Source: Alphaproteobacteria bacterium
GTDB lineage: Bacteria > Pseudomonadota > Alphaproteobacteria > ATCC43930 > CGMCC-115725
Direction of reading: 5' to 3'
Assembly: GCA_017353855.1 (NCBI GenBank)
Contig: JAFMSA010000039.1
Span: 1-14,146 of the forward strand
DNA length: 14,146 nucleotides
The translations under genes were made by a program, and so were the position numbers. Positions within the stretch are counted from its first letter, which is position 1. Every line of letters begins with the position of its first letter. Of the stretch, positions 1 through 7,353 are shown one piece after another. The notes under the pieces are model-generated. The model saw only the letters and a list, made by a program, of their open reading frames with translations, was not told the DNA's origin and made no database searches.

Positions 1-2351
1 GCAAGACCATTGTCGTCGCCAATTATGAAAACGACTCGATCAGTCTGATCAGTACCGTAACCCGCAAAAAAACCGCGGAGCTCGATCTGCGGCCAGGCAA
101 GACCGACCCGCGGCAGGCTGGCGTTCCGGGTGGGGAGTTTCCGTATTGGGTAGCGATCAAGGGTAATGACATCGCGTATGTCTCGAGCGTGCGCGACCGC
201 GAGGTCGTGATAATCAAGCTCAACGCGTCAGGGCCTGAGATTGCGGGCCGAATTCCACTGACCGGCAATCCAAACCGGATGGTGCTCGACAAAACGCAGA
301 CAAATCTTTACGTCGCTGTCGATAACAGCGACGAAGTGGCGGTCATCGACACTCGCCGGCGCCGGGTGTTGCATACAGTAAAGACCGCGGCGCCCGCAGG
401 TCTCCTTGGCTCTGTGTCGCCGGGCGCGAGTCCCAACAGCCTGACTCTCTCGCCGGACGGGCGCACGCTCTATGTCACCAATGGCGGCACCAATTCAGTT
501 GCCGTCTCGTCCGTCTTGCCCGAAGGCCGGCTACGGGTTACGGGTCTGATCCCGACCGGCTGGTATCCGAACTCGGTCAGTGTTAGCGCCGATGGCAGCA
601 GGCTTTATGTTGTCAACGGCAAGAGCAACACGGGACCCAATCCGTCGCATTGCCGGCCGAGCGCCGCGAGCGACCACGACTCAGCAGCGGGCTGTCCACC
701 CGCCAATCAAAACGGCTCGGGCAATCAGTATACGCTGCAATTGGCCAAGGCGGGGTTGTTGACCCTACCGGTGCCAGCGCCTACTCGGCTCGATGGTCTG
801 ACCCGCCAAGTCGCGAGGAACAACGGTTTCAACTTAACGCTTACGCGCCCAGATCAGGCGTTATTGCAGACGCTGCGCAAAAACATCAAGCATGTGATCT
901 ACATCGTCAAAGAAAACCGTACCTATGATCAGCTGTTCGGCGATCTGACGGCAGGCAACGGCGATCCAAATCTGACCCAGTTTCCCGAGCTCGTCACACC
1001 TAATCAGCATGCACTGGCGAGAGAATTTGTACAGCTCGACAATTTTTACGACTCGTCGAACGTCAGCTATGATGGCTGGCAATGGAGCACCGCTGCTCGC
1101 TCCGTTGACGCAACCGAGAAGAGCTACGAGGTAAATTACGCAAGACGTGGCCTGAGCTATGATTCGGAGGGTACGGATCGCAACATAAACGTCGCCTACC
1201 CGAATGTTGCCGAGCGGCAGGCTGCCAATCCCGCCACCCCGAGCGACCCGGACCTCCTGCCGGGACCACGCAACGAGGAAGACATCGACGGGCCAGCCGA
1301 GGGAGCTAAAGATGCCGCCCTTCGGTCTCAGCGCAAGGAAGACGACGAGGGCTCTTTCGGAGAGCAAGGTGAAGGCTATTTATGGGACGCCGCAATCCGA
1401 GCGGGCCGCAGCGTGCGCAATTATGGTTTCTACTGCGATACCGTCCGCTATTCCTCGAAGGACCTTGCCGGCTACATCCCGCCGCTGGAAGATCCCTACC
1501 TGACGCGGACTCGAGTTGCTTTCCCGGCCCATGAAGACCTGCTGAACCGCACAGATCCCTATTTCCGGAGCTTCGATGACAAGCTTCCGGATTTCTTTCG
1601 CTATCTCGAATGGGCGCGCGAATTCGATGCGTTGGTCCAAAACCATAAGCTGCCCGATCTCACTCTGCTGCGGCTGATGAACGACCATACCGGGATGTTC
1701 GCAGAGGCGATTCGCGGTGTAAACACGCCGGAATTGCAGGTTGCCGACAACGATTATGCAGTCGGGCTCGTCGTCGACAAGGTCGCGCACAGCCCCTATG
1801 CAAAATCGACCGTGATCTTCATCATCGAGGACGATGCACAAGACGGGCCCGACCATATCGATGCCCATCGCAGCATCGCGTTGGTGGCCGGTCCTTACAT
1901 CAAGCAAGGGCAACTCGTGTCCGAGCGCTACACGACCGTCAGCGTGATCCGAACAATCGAGGAAATACTTGGCTTAGCACCTCAGAACATTCATGATGCG
2001 GGCGTCAGACCGATGGTCGAGATCTTCGACAGGGCAAAGAAGGACTGGACTTATACCGCCGCCCCCTCGAGTCTGTTACTGCGCACGCAATTGCCATTCG
2101 AGCTGGTGCAACCAAATCTCCGGCGCGGTAAGGCTGCTAATGCGCCAAAGCCGTTACACGACGTGGCGTGGTGGGCGCAGAGGACCAAGGATTTCGACTT
2201 TACCGATGCCGACCGCAACGATCCGGCGCTCTACAATCAGGCCCTTTGGGAAGGCATAATGGGCAGCAGACCCTATCCGACAGGGCGCTCCGGGCTCGAT
2301 CTGCGTCACAATCGTGACGCGATGCTGAGACCCCCGTCACTGAAGCAATGA
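1..2351 (+). CDS. YncE-type beta-propeller / phosphoesterase fusion protein (5' end outside window)
   Basis: Two-domain protein, cut by the left edge. The frame is open from base 3, so the GTG at 189 is internal and the true start lies outside. Visible residues 1 to about 290 carry YVTN-style beta-propeller blades (repeats near nt 135, 260, 420 and 550, e.g. SLTLSPDGRTLYVTN). From about nt 882 a phosphoesterase domain of the alkaline phosphatase superfamily begins with HVIYIVKENRTYDQLFGDL. Further family motifs are NDHTGMF (NDH at 1680-1688) and EDDAQDGPDHIDAHRS (1827-1871), whose Asp and His residues are likely metal ligands. Known homologues are usually exported and annotated as bifunctional YncE/alkaline phosphatase family proteins. 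The substrate is unknown; phosphate ester or phospholipid hydrolysis outside the cytoplasm is inference. Any signal peptide would lie off-window. It ends with TGA at 2349-2351 and no terminator follows. Confidence 0.9.
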   Translation, partial: KTIVVANYENDSISLISTVTRKKTAELDLRPGKTDPRQAGVPGGEFPYWVAIKGNDIAYVSSVRDREVVIIKLNASGPEIAGRIPLTGNPNRMVLDKTQTNLYVAVDNSDEVAVIDTRRRRVLHTVKTAAPAGLLGSVSPGASPNSLTLSPDGRTLYVTNGGTNSVAVSSVLPEGRLRVTGLIPTGWYPNSVSVSADGSRLYVVNGKSNTGPNPSHCRPSAASDHDSAAGCPPANQNGSGNQYTLQLAKAGLLTLPVPAPTRLDGLTRQVARNNGFNLTLTRPDQALLQTLRKNIKHVIYIVKENRTYDQLFGDLTAGNGDPNLTQFPELVTPNQHALAREFVQLDNFYDSSNVSYDGWQWSTAARSVDATEKSYEVNYARRGLSYDSEGTDRNINVAYPNVAERQAANPATPSDPDLLPGPRNEEDIDGPAEGAKDAALRSQRKEDDEGSFGEQGEGYLWDAAIRAGRSVRNYGFYCDTVRYSSKDLAGYIPPLEDPYLTRTRVAFPAHEDLLNRTDPYFRSFDDKLPDFFRYLEWAREFDALVQNHKLPDLTLLRLMNDHTGMFAEAIRGVNTPELQVADNDYAVGLVVDKVAHSPYAKSTVIFIIEDDAQDGPDHIDAHRSIALVAGPYIKQGQLVSERYTTVSVIRTIEEILGLAPQNIHDAGVRPMVEIFDRAKKDWTYTAAPSSLLLRTQLPFELVQPNLRRGKAANAPKPLHDVAWWAQRTKDFDFTDADRNDPALYNQALWEGIMGSRPYPTGRSGLDLRHNRDAMLRPPSLKQ

Positions 2352-3231
2352 GTTGATCTGCAGGTCGGTCCGCGCGGCAAGAGGGGTCTGGGTCTAGCGC
2401 GTACGCAACGGTCACGGTCAGTGGCAGGCTCGCACCGCTGGAGGGCTCGAAACGCGCACCCGATGAGCGTCCTTTCGAGCGTCGCCGAAGCGCCCAACCG
2501 CACGGGACTCGATGTTGCTTGCGCGTCAAGGCAAACAGCAAGGCGCAGAGCAGCAGCGTCAGCCGTAGCTGAGGCGCAAGCGAACGCGTTCACGTTTGCC
2601 GCGCCGGCGCAGCGCCACATTCGAAAATACACGGAGGTCAACAGCAACCCGACATCGTCGTGGAGGAGAGAAAGCTTGCTTAACAAGGCCGCCGGCTATT
2701 TCGGAGACCGACCGGTCCGCAACATCAAACAGCATCATCGGATTGATCCCACAGCGCAAGCCGAACCAGTTGGCCCTTCAGGATTAACCGAAGACCAATT
2801 TTACTGCGGGCTGTACGGCGCGCGTTTCGCTGGCCTTAGCACTGCGAGTGATATCTTCAACTCCATTCAGGGTGATGCTACAGGCCACGCGGTCCGTGCG
2901 ACATGGCGAAGCTCTATCCCCGCATCCGGGGGCATCGGTCGTGCGCCCGATGTCGGGCACCCGCAAGCGGCGGATTGGCGCGGCGGATTTTTCATTCATA
3001 ACTGGAATGGCCTAAGGCCGAATCCGGTTGTACCCTTCGATCGCCGCGGGTCACGCGCGATCAAGCAAGCCAGCGTTCGCAGCGCTCCGCATCAAGTTTT
3101 TGGCGAGAATTATCAAGCACGCGGCGAGGGGCGTCACCACTTTCACCAGTCATGTGGTAGGCACCGCAGCACTTTTGCAGCGAAGCGCTGGCGAACCGCT
3201 AACCCACCACCCGTGTAGCGGACCACGAACG
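2352..3231. other. Long stretch without a recognisable gene
   Basis: About 880 bases. A 265-codon open frame (2421-3218, plus) crosses it, but its translation is rich in Arg, Ala, Ser and Pro, shows no motif, lacks a ribosome binding site and is not recognisable, so I read it as chance openness in GC-rich DNA. A 5-bp all-GC stem with a CATC loop sits at 2918-2931. No promoter could be supported, although one for the small gene at 3232 should lie here. The stretch may be decayed coding sequence. Confidence 0.4.
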
Positions 3232-3453
3232 ATGGCCAGGAACTATCGCATCATTCTCCGTGATCGCGAGACCCAGACCGTAGTCGGATACTATGACGGC
3301 AGCTGGACCACGGACCCGCGTCGCGCCCTTGACCTCCCCAAGCGAGAGGTGGCGGAAGCGCATGCCGCCCGGCTGCGCGAACGCTGTCCGCGCAATGCCG
3401 ACCTCATCACAATCGAGGCGTCAGACGCTGCCGACCAGCTTAACAATGACTGA
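3232..3453 (+). CDS. Small conserved-type hypothetical protein, 73 aa
   Basis: Begins MARNYRIILRDRETQTVVGY and continues YDGSWTTDPRRALDL. The order is a beta-hairpin-like N-terminus, an aromatic YYDGSW core (residues 20-25) and an amphipathic helix rich in Ala, Arg and Glu (about 36-53) with a single Cys52. It lacks a signal peptide or membrane segment and is probably cytoplasmic. The style matches small uncharacterised proteins common in Bradyrhizobium-like genomes; that resemblance comes from memory and is not verified. The frame is open further upstream (to 3028), but upstream residues look random, so I place the start at ATG 3232. No clear Shine-Dalgarno precedes it. No function can be assigned. 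Confidence 0.6.
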   Translation: MARNYRIILRDRETQTVVGYYDGSWTTDPRRALDLPKREVAEAHAARLRERCPRNADLITIEASDAADQLNND

Positions 3454-3726
3454 AGAAATCGGATCGTATCGTTTGAGGCCTTGTCGGTGTAGGGTTGAGC
3501 CCGTGTACTTCCGCGACATCAAACGAACGCTCCCTTTCCGCCCGCAGCCACCACAGGAGCCATGATTCGTCTACCGACCAACAGGCAGGTGATATCCTGA
3601 GCGGGACGCTCTCGCGCATCGGTCGGTTGATAGCACAACGCAAAAATCCCCAGCAATGGTGCTGCCCCTCCAAACTGGCATGCCATGCCCATCCTGCCTC
3701 ACCTCAGTGACTTCCAGGGTCAATGA

Positions 3727-3742
3727 GGCGGCCGCAGCCGCC
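3727..3742. repeat. Perfect GC inverted repeat (6-bp stem, 4-base loop)
   Basis: GGCGGC (3727-3732) pairs with GCCGCC (3737-3742) around a CGCA loop. There is no T-run on either strand, so it is not a classical intrinsic terminator. It lies between the small 73-aa gene and the esterase and could end or attenuate transcription. In GC-rich DNA such stems also arise by chance. Confidence 0.35.
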
Positions 3743-3878
3743 GTCGCGCGGCAGCGGGGGCCGACGGGGGCTTTGTGGCGGGGACGGCGGTCGTCGCGCT
3801 AAAGCCGACACAGCCGGCGCCATCCGGGGAATACCGGTTGACCCGTCAGCCTGCCTTGCATGATGTTCGGGCGAGGCG

Positions 3879-3884
3879 AAGGAG
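3879..3884 (+). promoter_or_regulatory. Strong ribosome binding site of the esterase gene
   Basis: AAGGAG, 7 bases before ATG 3892. It fixes the start of the carboxylesterase. The first residues that follow fit the normal N-terminus of the family. Confidence 0.75.
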
Positions 3885-3891
3885 ATGAAGA

Positions 3892-5439
3892 ATGAGCGCG
3901 AGGACGGAGATCGCGTCCGGCAGGTTGCGCGGAGAGGCATGCGAGGGCATCTTCTCGTTCAAGGGCGTGCCGTACGGCGCATCCACCGCCGGCGCCAACC
4001 GTTTCCTGCCGCCGCGGCCGCCCGCACCCTGGGCCGGCGTACGCGATGCCACACGCTACCTCGCGCAATCGCCGCAATCGCGTCTGGGCTTTTCGCGCCG
4101 GCCCGAGCTCGAGCATTTTGCGACCCCGCCTGACACGACCCCGGAAAGCGAGGATTGCCTCACGCTCAATGTTTGGACGCCTGGCGTCAGCGCCGCAAAA
4201 CGGCCGGTGATGGTGTGGCTGCACGGCGGAGCCTTCTCCTTCGGCTCGTCGAACAGCGCGCGACTGCAAGGCACCAATCTCTGCAAGCGCGGCGACGTGG
4301 TGCTGGTGACGGTGAACCACAGGCTCAACATTTTCGGCCATCTCGATCTGTCCGAGACGATCGGCGGCGAGCACACGCAATCAGGTAACGCGGGAACGCT
4401 GGACATGATCGCTGCCCTCGAGTGGGTGCGCGACAACATAGGCGTGTTCGGCGGCGATCCCGGCAATGTCACGATTTTCGGCGAGTCGGGGGGCGGCGCG
4501 AAAGTGAGCACGCTGATGGCTATGCCGCGCGCGCAGGGGCTGTTCCATCGCGCCGTCGTGCAAAGCGGTGCCGCGATCCGACTGCGCGAGCGCGAGCGGG
4601 CGCTCCGGCTCACCGATGCCGTGCTGCGCGAGCTCGGTATTGCACGAGGCGACATCGCGGCGCTGCAAGCCGCGCCGATGCGCCGCCTGATTGCCGCGAT
4701 CGAGCCTGCAATAAAGGCAATCGGCCCTTCGCGATGGCGCCTGCTCGATCGCTACCCGTTCGGCCCGGTGGTAGACGGAGAGCTTATCCCGCGCCAGCCC
4801 TTCGATCCCGACGCGCCGGAGGTTTCGGCGGATATTCCGCTGCTTGTGGGCGATACCAAGGACGAGGCTACGCTGTTCCTTTCCGAGGACGACCGCGTGT
4901 GGAACGACACGCTGAGCGAGGACCAGCTCCGCGAGGCGCTGGACCCGGTCGCGGGCGCGTGGACGGAGCGGATCATCGAAACGTACCGCCACCTGCATCC
5001 GGGCGCGAGCCCGGCGCGGCGTCTCGCCGCCACTCTCACCGACTGCAACTTTCGCGTCCGCTCCCTGCTTATGGCCGAACGCTGCGCCGCGCGACAAGGG
5101 CGGGCGCCGGTGTGGATGTATTCCTTTGCCTGGCAGACCCCGGCTTTTGGCGGCAGGCTGCGCTCGCCGCACGCGATCGACGTGCCGTTCACGTTCGACA
5201 CGGTAAATCTGCTCGCCCCGGACCACACGACATCCGGCGCGCCCGCGCTCGCCGCCGCCATGTCGGGCGCTTGGGCCGCCTTCGCGCACGCCGGGCGGCC
5301 GGGCCATTCGTCCCTTCCGCATTGGCCCGCCTACGACAATAAGCGGCGTGCGACGATGATCCTCGACGACGCGTGCCGCGTGGAGGACGACCCCGGCGGG
5401 GAAACGCGCGTCCTTTGGCAGGAGATCGTAGCCGCCTGA
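3892..5439 (+). CDS. Type B carboxylesterase / para-nitrobenzyl esterase family protein
   Basis: A 515-residue alpha/beta hydrolase of the carboxylesterase type B family, full length for bacterial members (about 500 aa). It hydrolyses carboxylic esters; the natural substrate cannot be read from sequence. Family signatures in order: FKGVPYG near the N-terminus; EDCLTLNVW (residues 87-95); oxyanion-hole HGGA (111-114); nucleophile elbow GESGG with Ser199; probable acid Glu325 in GDTKDEA; probable catalytic His427 in SPHAIDVPF. The start ATG 3892 is preceded by AAGGAG at 3879-3884 with 7-base spacing. There is no signal peptide, so it is probably cytoplasmic. It stands alone, with no pathway genes beside it. 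Its GC content is visibly higher than that of the left neighbours, so its origin may differ. Confidence 0.95.
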   Translation: MSARTEIASGRLRGEACEGIFSFKGVPYGASTAGANRFLPPRPPAPWAGVRDATRYLAQSPQSRLGFSRRPELEHFATPPDTTPESEDCLTLNVWTPGVSAAKRPVMVWLHGGAFSFGSSNSARLQGTNLCKRGDVVLVTVNHRLNIFGHLDLSETIGGEHTQSGNAGTLDMIAALEWVRDNIGVFGGDPGNVTIFGESGGGAKVSTLMAMPRAQGLFHRAVVQSGAAIRLRERERALRLTDAVLRELGIARGDIAALQAAPMRRLIAAIEPAIKAIGPSRWRLLDRYPFGPVVDGELIPRQPFDPDAPEVSADIPLLVGDTKDEATLFLSEDDRVWNDTLSEDQLREALDPVAGAWTERIIETYRHLHPGASPARRLAATLTDCNFRVRSLLMAERCAARQGRAPVWMYSFAWQTPAFGGRLRSPHAIDVPFTFDTVNLLAPDHTTSGAPALAAAMSGAWAAFAHAGRPGHSSLPHWPAYDNKRRATMILDDACRVEDDPGGETRVLWQEIVAA

Positions 5440-5748
5440 ACGAAGCGGCGTGATTGACGTAGGATAATCCTCCGTCAGCCGCGGTGAGGTCCGGCGTCGC
5501 CGCACGCGACCACACGATCGAGCACAGGCCGCAGCTGACTGGCCGCTCCGGCGCATTAAAGAGCCAGGAGCCACCAATCACACAATTATCTCGGCGGTAC
5601 ACTGAGACGCAGTCGGCATAGGGGGTCCCCTTCTCTCTGATGAGCGACGCCGGCCGCTTTCGCGCTACGCCGCCTCCGCCGCACCCCAAGCGTAGGGATT
5701 TCCGGATTCGGACGTTAAATCACCGAGGTCTTCGATTGACGCCGGTTC
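5440..5748. other. Intergenic region before the sigma-factor operon
   Basis: 309 bases between the esterase and the ECF sigma gene. It holds the 23-base dyad at 5455-5477 and must contain the operon promoter. I could not identify a convincing housekeeping or ECF-type promoter by eye. No ORF here has coding character. Confidence 0.4.
5455..5477. repeat. 23-base imperfect dyad after the esterase gene
   Basis: TGACG-T-AGGAT-A-ATCCT-C-CGTCA. The outer 5-bp arms (5455-5459 and 5473-5477) and inner 5-bp arms (5461-5465 and 5467-5471) match perfectly, with one T/C mismatch between them and a single central base. The shape suits binding by a dimeric regulator. As RNA it could fold with an ATAAT loop, but no U-run follows. 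It begins 16 bases after the esterase stop and lies about 270 bases upstream of the sigma gene. Confidence 0.4.
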
Positions 5749-6363
5749 GTGCAGATGAGCGCATCCGCGTTGCTCGTTAAGCGGGGGAACGTTGCAGCAG
5801 CGAACCGGGTATGGGCCGTGACGGATGCGGAGCTCATGTCGGCCGTCAGCCGGGGTGATGTCCGCGCGTTCGGCTGTATGGTCGAGCGATATCGCGGCAG
5901 CGTGATGCGGCTCGCGTTCAATGTACTGCGCGACGCGGGCGACGCGGAGGATGTCGTGCAGGAGGTATTCGAGCGGGTATGGATCCGAGCCTCCGCTTGG
6001 CATCCCCGCAGGGAAGCCAGCTTTTTTGCCTGGTTAATCCGGATTGCCCTGAACCTCGCAATCGATCGGGTTCGGCGGCCGCGGCAGCTGCAGTTCGGGG
6101 ACTCCTACGACGCACCTGCGGCCACTCCCGATGCCGAACAATGCCTGTTGGCCAAGGAAATCGGGCGGCGCATCGCTGCCGCGTTCGCACGACTGCCGGA
6201 ACGCCAGCGCGTCGCTTTTGCGCTTTGTCAGATTGAGCGGATGCGCAATGCCGCCGCCGCCGAGTGCCTTGGTGTTTCCGTAGGTGCGCTCGAACTGCTG
6301 CTCGTGCGGGCCCGCAAGACGATGCGCCGTGAATTGGCCGATTTGCTCGAGGGCGATCGATGA
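5749..6363 (+). CDS. ECF (extracytoplasmic function) RNA polymerase sigma factor
   Basis: 204 residues from GTG 5749. Sigma-70 region 2 spans about 37-108: RAFGCMVERYRGSVMRLAF, then GDAEDVVQEVFERVWIRA for core binding and -10 recognition, then FFAWLIRIALNLAIDRVRR. Region 4 spans about 138-196, with RLPERQRVAFALCQIE and a helix-turn-helix through AAAECLGVSVGALELLLVRARK. Regions 1 and 3 are absent, as expected for ECF factors. The start is uncertain: GTG 5749, ATG 5755 and GTG 5818 (V24, giving VTDAELMSAVSRGD, the usual ECF opening) are all possible, and none has a strong ribosome binding site. The stop overlaps the next gene's ATG in ATGA, implying translational coupling. With the next two genes it forms a CnrH/CnrY/CnrX-like unit, so it is probably held inactive at the membrane until the sensor responds. 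Confidence 0.93.
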   Translation: MQMSASALLVKRGNVAAANRVWAVTDAELMSAVSRGDVRAFGCMVERYRGSVMRLAFNVLRDAGDAEDVVQEVFERVWIRASAWHPRREASFFAWLIRIALNLAIDRVRRPRQLQFGDSYDAPAATPDAEQCLLAKEIGRRIAAAFARLPERQRVAFALCQIERMRNAAAAECLGVSVGALELLLVRARKTMRRELADLLEGDR

Positions 6364-6776
6364 GAATTGCCGAGTTTCAAACCAACCTCGCCGCTTACGG
6401 CACGGATGTCGCTCTCTGGCCCGCGGAACTCCGCGTGGCGGCAGCGAGGCTGCTTGCGGAGAGTGAAGAAGCCCGCGCGCTCCGCCGGTCGGAAGAGCGC
6501 CTCGACGCGCTGTTCGCCGCGAAGATCCCCGCGGCGCCTAGTGCCGCGTCGATTACGCTACGTGCTACCGCGCAACCGCCGCAGAGCCCACCAGTGTCGC
6601 TCGTCATGCAAATTTTGCGTCCGAACCATCCGATTTTTGGATGGGCGCGAATAGTGGTACTGGTTTCCTGCCTTGGCGCGGGCCTCCTGGCCGGAACTCT
6701 CTCTCCTCCCCGGCATCACGATTCCAATCTGCTCAATCTCATCGACGGTTCGGCTTTCGAGGTGAATGATGAGTGA
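6360..6776 (+). CDS. Probable one-pass membrane anti-sigma factor
   Basis: 138 residues. The N-terminal cytoplasmic part (1-55) is helical and charged, with AAYGTDVALWPAELRVAA followed by an Ala/Glu/Arg helix. A Pro/Ala-rich linker (58-80) leads to one transmembrane segment (about 95-115, GWARIVVLVSCLGAGLLAG) and a short periplasmic tail. It lacks the zinc-binding anti-sigma motif (HxxxCxxC), so it would resemble CnrY-type short anti-sigma factors rather than ZAS-domain ones. The call rests on topology and on position directly after the sigma gene; it is not a motif match. The start ATG 6360 overlaps the sigma stop (ATGA) and has GAGGG at 6349-6353, six bases away. Its stop lies inside the next gene, so the three genes are translated as a chain. 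Confidence 0.7.
   Translation: MRIAEFQTNLAAYGTDVALWPAELRVAAARLLAESEEARALRRSEERLDALFAAKIPAAPSAASITLRATAQPPQSPPVSLVMQILRPNHPIFGWARIVVLVSCLGAGLLAGTLSPPRHHDSNLLNLIDGSAFEVNDE
6759..6762 (+). promoter_or_regulatory. Ribosome binding site deciding the sensor-gene start
   Basis: GAGG lies 6 bases before ATG 6769 but only 3 before the tandem ATG at 6766. The spacing favours 6769 as the start of the metal-sensor-like gene. The site is inside the preceding anti-sigma gene. Confidence 0.5.
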
Positions 6777-7251
6777 TGCTGGCACCCTGCGCTCCGCCTG
6801 GCTTGGCGCGGCCTTGTTTGCCTCGCTCGCCGTCAACACGCTGCTCGGGGGCGTGGTTCTCGGGCGCGAGACGCCGTGGCTGGCAAACCGGCCACACGCC
6901 GGTGGCGCGCCCAACTTCCGGGTCGAAGGATTTGCCTGGCGAGTGCGGCGCCTGCCGGAAGACGAACGCCGTCGGTTTCAAGCGGCGATGCGGCCGTACC
7001 GGCCGGGAATTCGCGAGGCGCGACAGGCGCTGGCGGACGCGCGCCAGCGTCTCGACCAGACGCTCGTGGCCGAACCCTATTCCGTGCCGACATCACTTGC
7101 GGCGCTCGCTGAGGTCCGCGCGAAATCGACGGCGCTCCAGCAGCGTGTTCAGGAAGCTGCCGCCGAAGCGTTGGCCAATCTCAGCCCGGCATCGCGCCAG
7201 ACGCTTGCCGCCCCACCGTTCCAACATAATCAAGCGCCGGGCAGACCGTAG
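6769..7251 (+). CDS. Membrane-anchored periplasmic sensor, CnrX / Metal_resist (Spy/CpxP-like) family
   Basis: 160 residues from ATG 6769 (ATG 6766 directly before it is possible). An uncleaved N-terminal anchor (about 9-32, SAWLGAALFASLAVNTLLGG) precedes a periplasmic all-helical domain. The hairpin opens with LPEDERRRFQAAMRPYRP (62-79) and continues through long Arg/Ala/Gln helices to NLSPASRQTLA (137-147). This is the pattern of the periplasmic heavy-metal sensor family (CnrX, NccX, Metal_resist). CnrX binds Co/Ni through several His plus Met; here only His43 and His153 exist and Met74 is the one internal Met, so the ligand set is largely missing and the signal may not be a metal. It overlaps the anti-sigma gene by 8 bases. 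Its stop codon sits in a hairpin loop. Confidence 0.75.
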   Translation: MSDAGTLRSAWLGAALFASLAVNTLLGGVVLGRETPWLANRPHAGGAPNFRVEGFAWRVRRLPEDERRRFQAAMRPYRPGIREARQALADARQRLDQTLVAEPYSVPTSLAALAEVRAKSTALQQRVQEAAAEALANLSPASRQTLAAPPFQHNQAPGRP

Positions 7252-7258
7252 GGTCTGC
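7241..7258 (+). terminator. Stem-loop enclosing the sensor gene's stop codon (terminator-like)
   Basis: GCAGACC (7241-7247) pairs perfectly with GGTCTGC (7252-7258) around the loop GTAG, which contains the TAG stop (7249-7251). The stem is 7 bp and GC-rich, but no T-run follows. It may stabilise the operon mRNA 3' end, attenuate transcription into the next gene or act as a weak terminator. Confidence 0.45.
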
Positions 7259-7315
7259 GTCTACCGTCCGTTTATGGGCCGACGCGCAATCGTGCGACGC
7301 CAAGTCATCTGGAGC

Positions 7316-7333
7316 GGCGGTACGCAATCCGCC
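7316..7333 (+). repeat. Small hairpin ahead of the exported-protein gene
   Basis: GGCGG (7316-7320) and CCGCC (7329-7333) flank the 8-base spacer TACGCAAT. It ends 10 bases before the ribosome binding site at 7344. It could affect translation of the following gene, or be chance. Confidence 0.2.
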
Positions 7334-7343
7334 GTGAAGCGAT

Positions 7344-7347
7344 GGAG
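7344..7347 (+). promoter_or_regulatory. Ribosome binding site deciding the exported-protein start
   Basis: GGAG lies 6 bases before ATG 7354. It lies downstream of the earlier ATG at 7342, so it cannot serve that one. Starting at 7354 also gives a cleaner signal peptide. Confidence 0.5.
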
Positions 7348-7353
7348 ACGCTC

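Larger units (their letters stand above)
3454..3891. other. Intergenic region upstream of the esterase
   Basis: 438 bases without a supported gene. It contains a GC hairpin (listed separately) and ends in the esterase ribosome binding site. A 12-codon ORF at 3562-3600 follows AGGAG (3555-3559) by only two bases; it resembles nothing known and is not annotated as a gene. GC content rises sharply after about 3720, towards the level of the esterase gene, which may mark a junction between segments of different origin. Confidence 0.4.

Noticed and set aside
1380..1913. 177-codon minus-strand open frame
   Set aside because: Lies entirely antisense to the phosphoesterase domain and shows no independent motif.
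2421..3218. 265-codon plus-strand open frame
   Set aside because: No recognisable motif, no ribosome binding site and low-complexity composition; kept only as part of the gap description.
3562..3600. 12-codon ORF behind AGGAG, possible leader peptide
   Set aside because: Only two bases separate AGGAG from the ATG, and there is no run of regulatory codons or attenuator structure before the esterase.
4381..5577. 398-codon open frame on the minus strand
   Set aside because: Antisense to the well-supported carboxylesterase; Arg/Ala/Gly-rich with no motif. It is a typical GC-rich shadow.
5786..5812. GGAAC followed about 16 bases later by GGGTAT, like an ECF -35/-10 pair
   Set aside because: It lies inside the sigma gene if either upstream start is used, and only a few bases before GTG 5818 otherwise, so it is unlikely to be the operon promoter.
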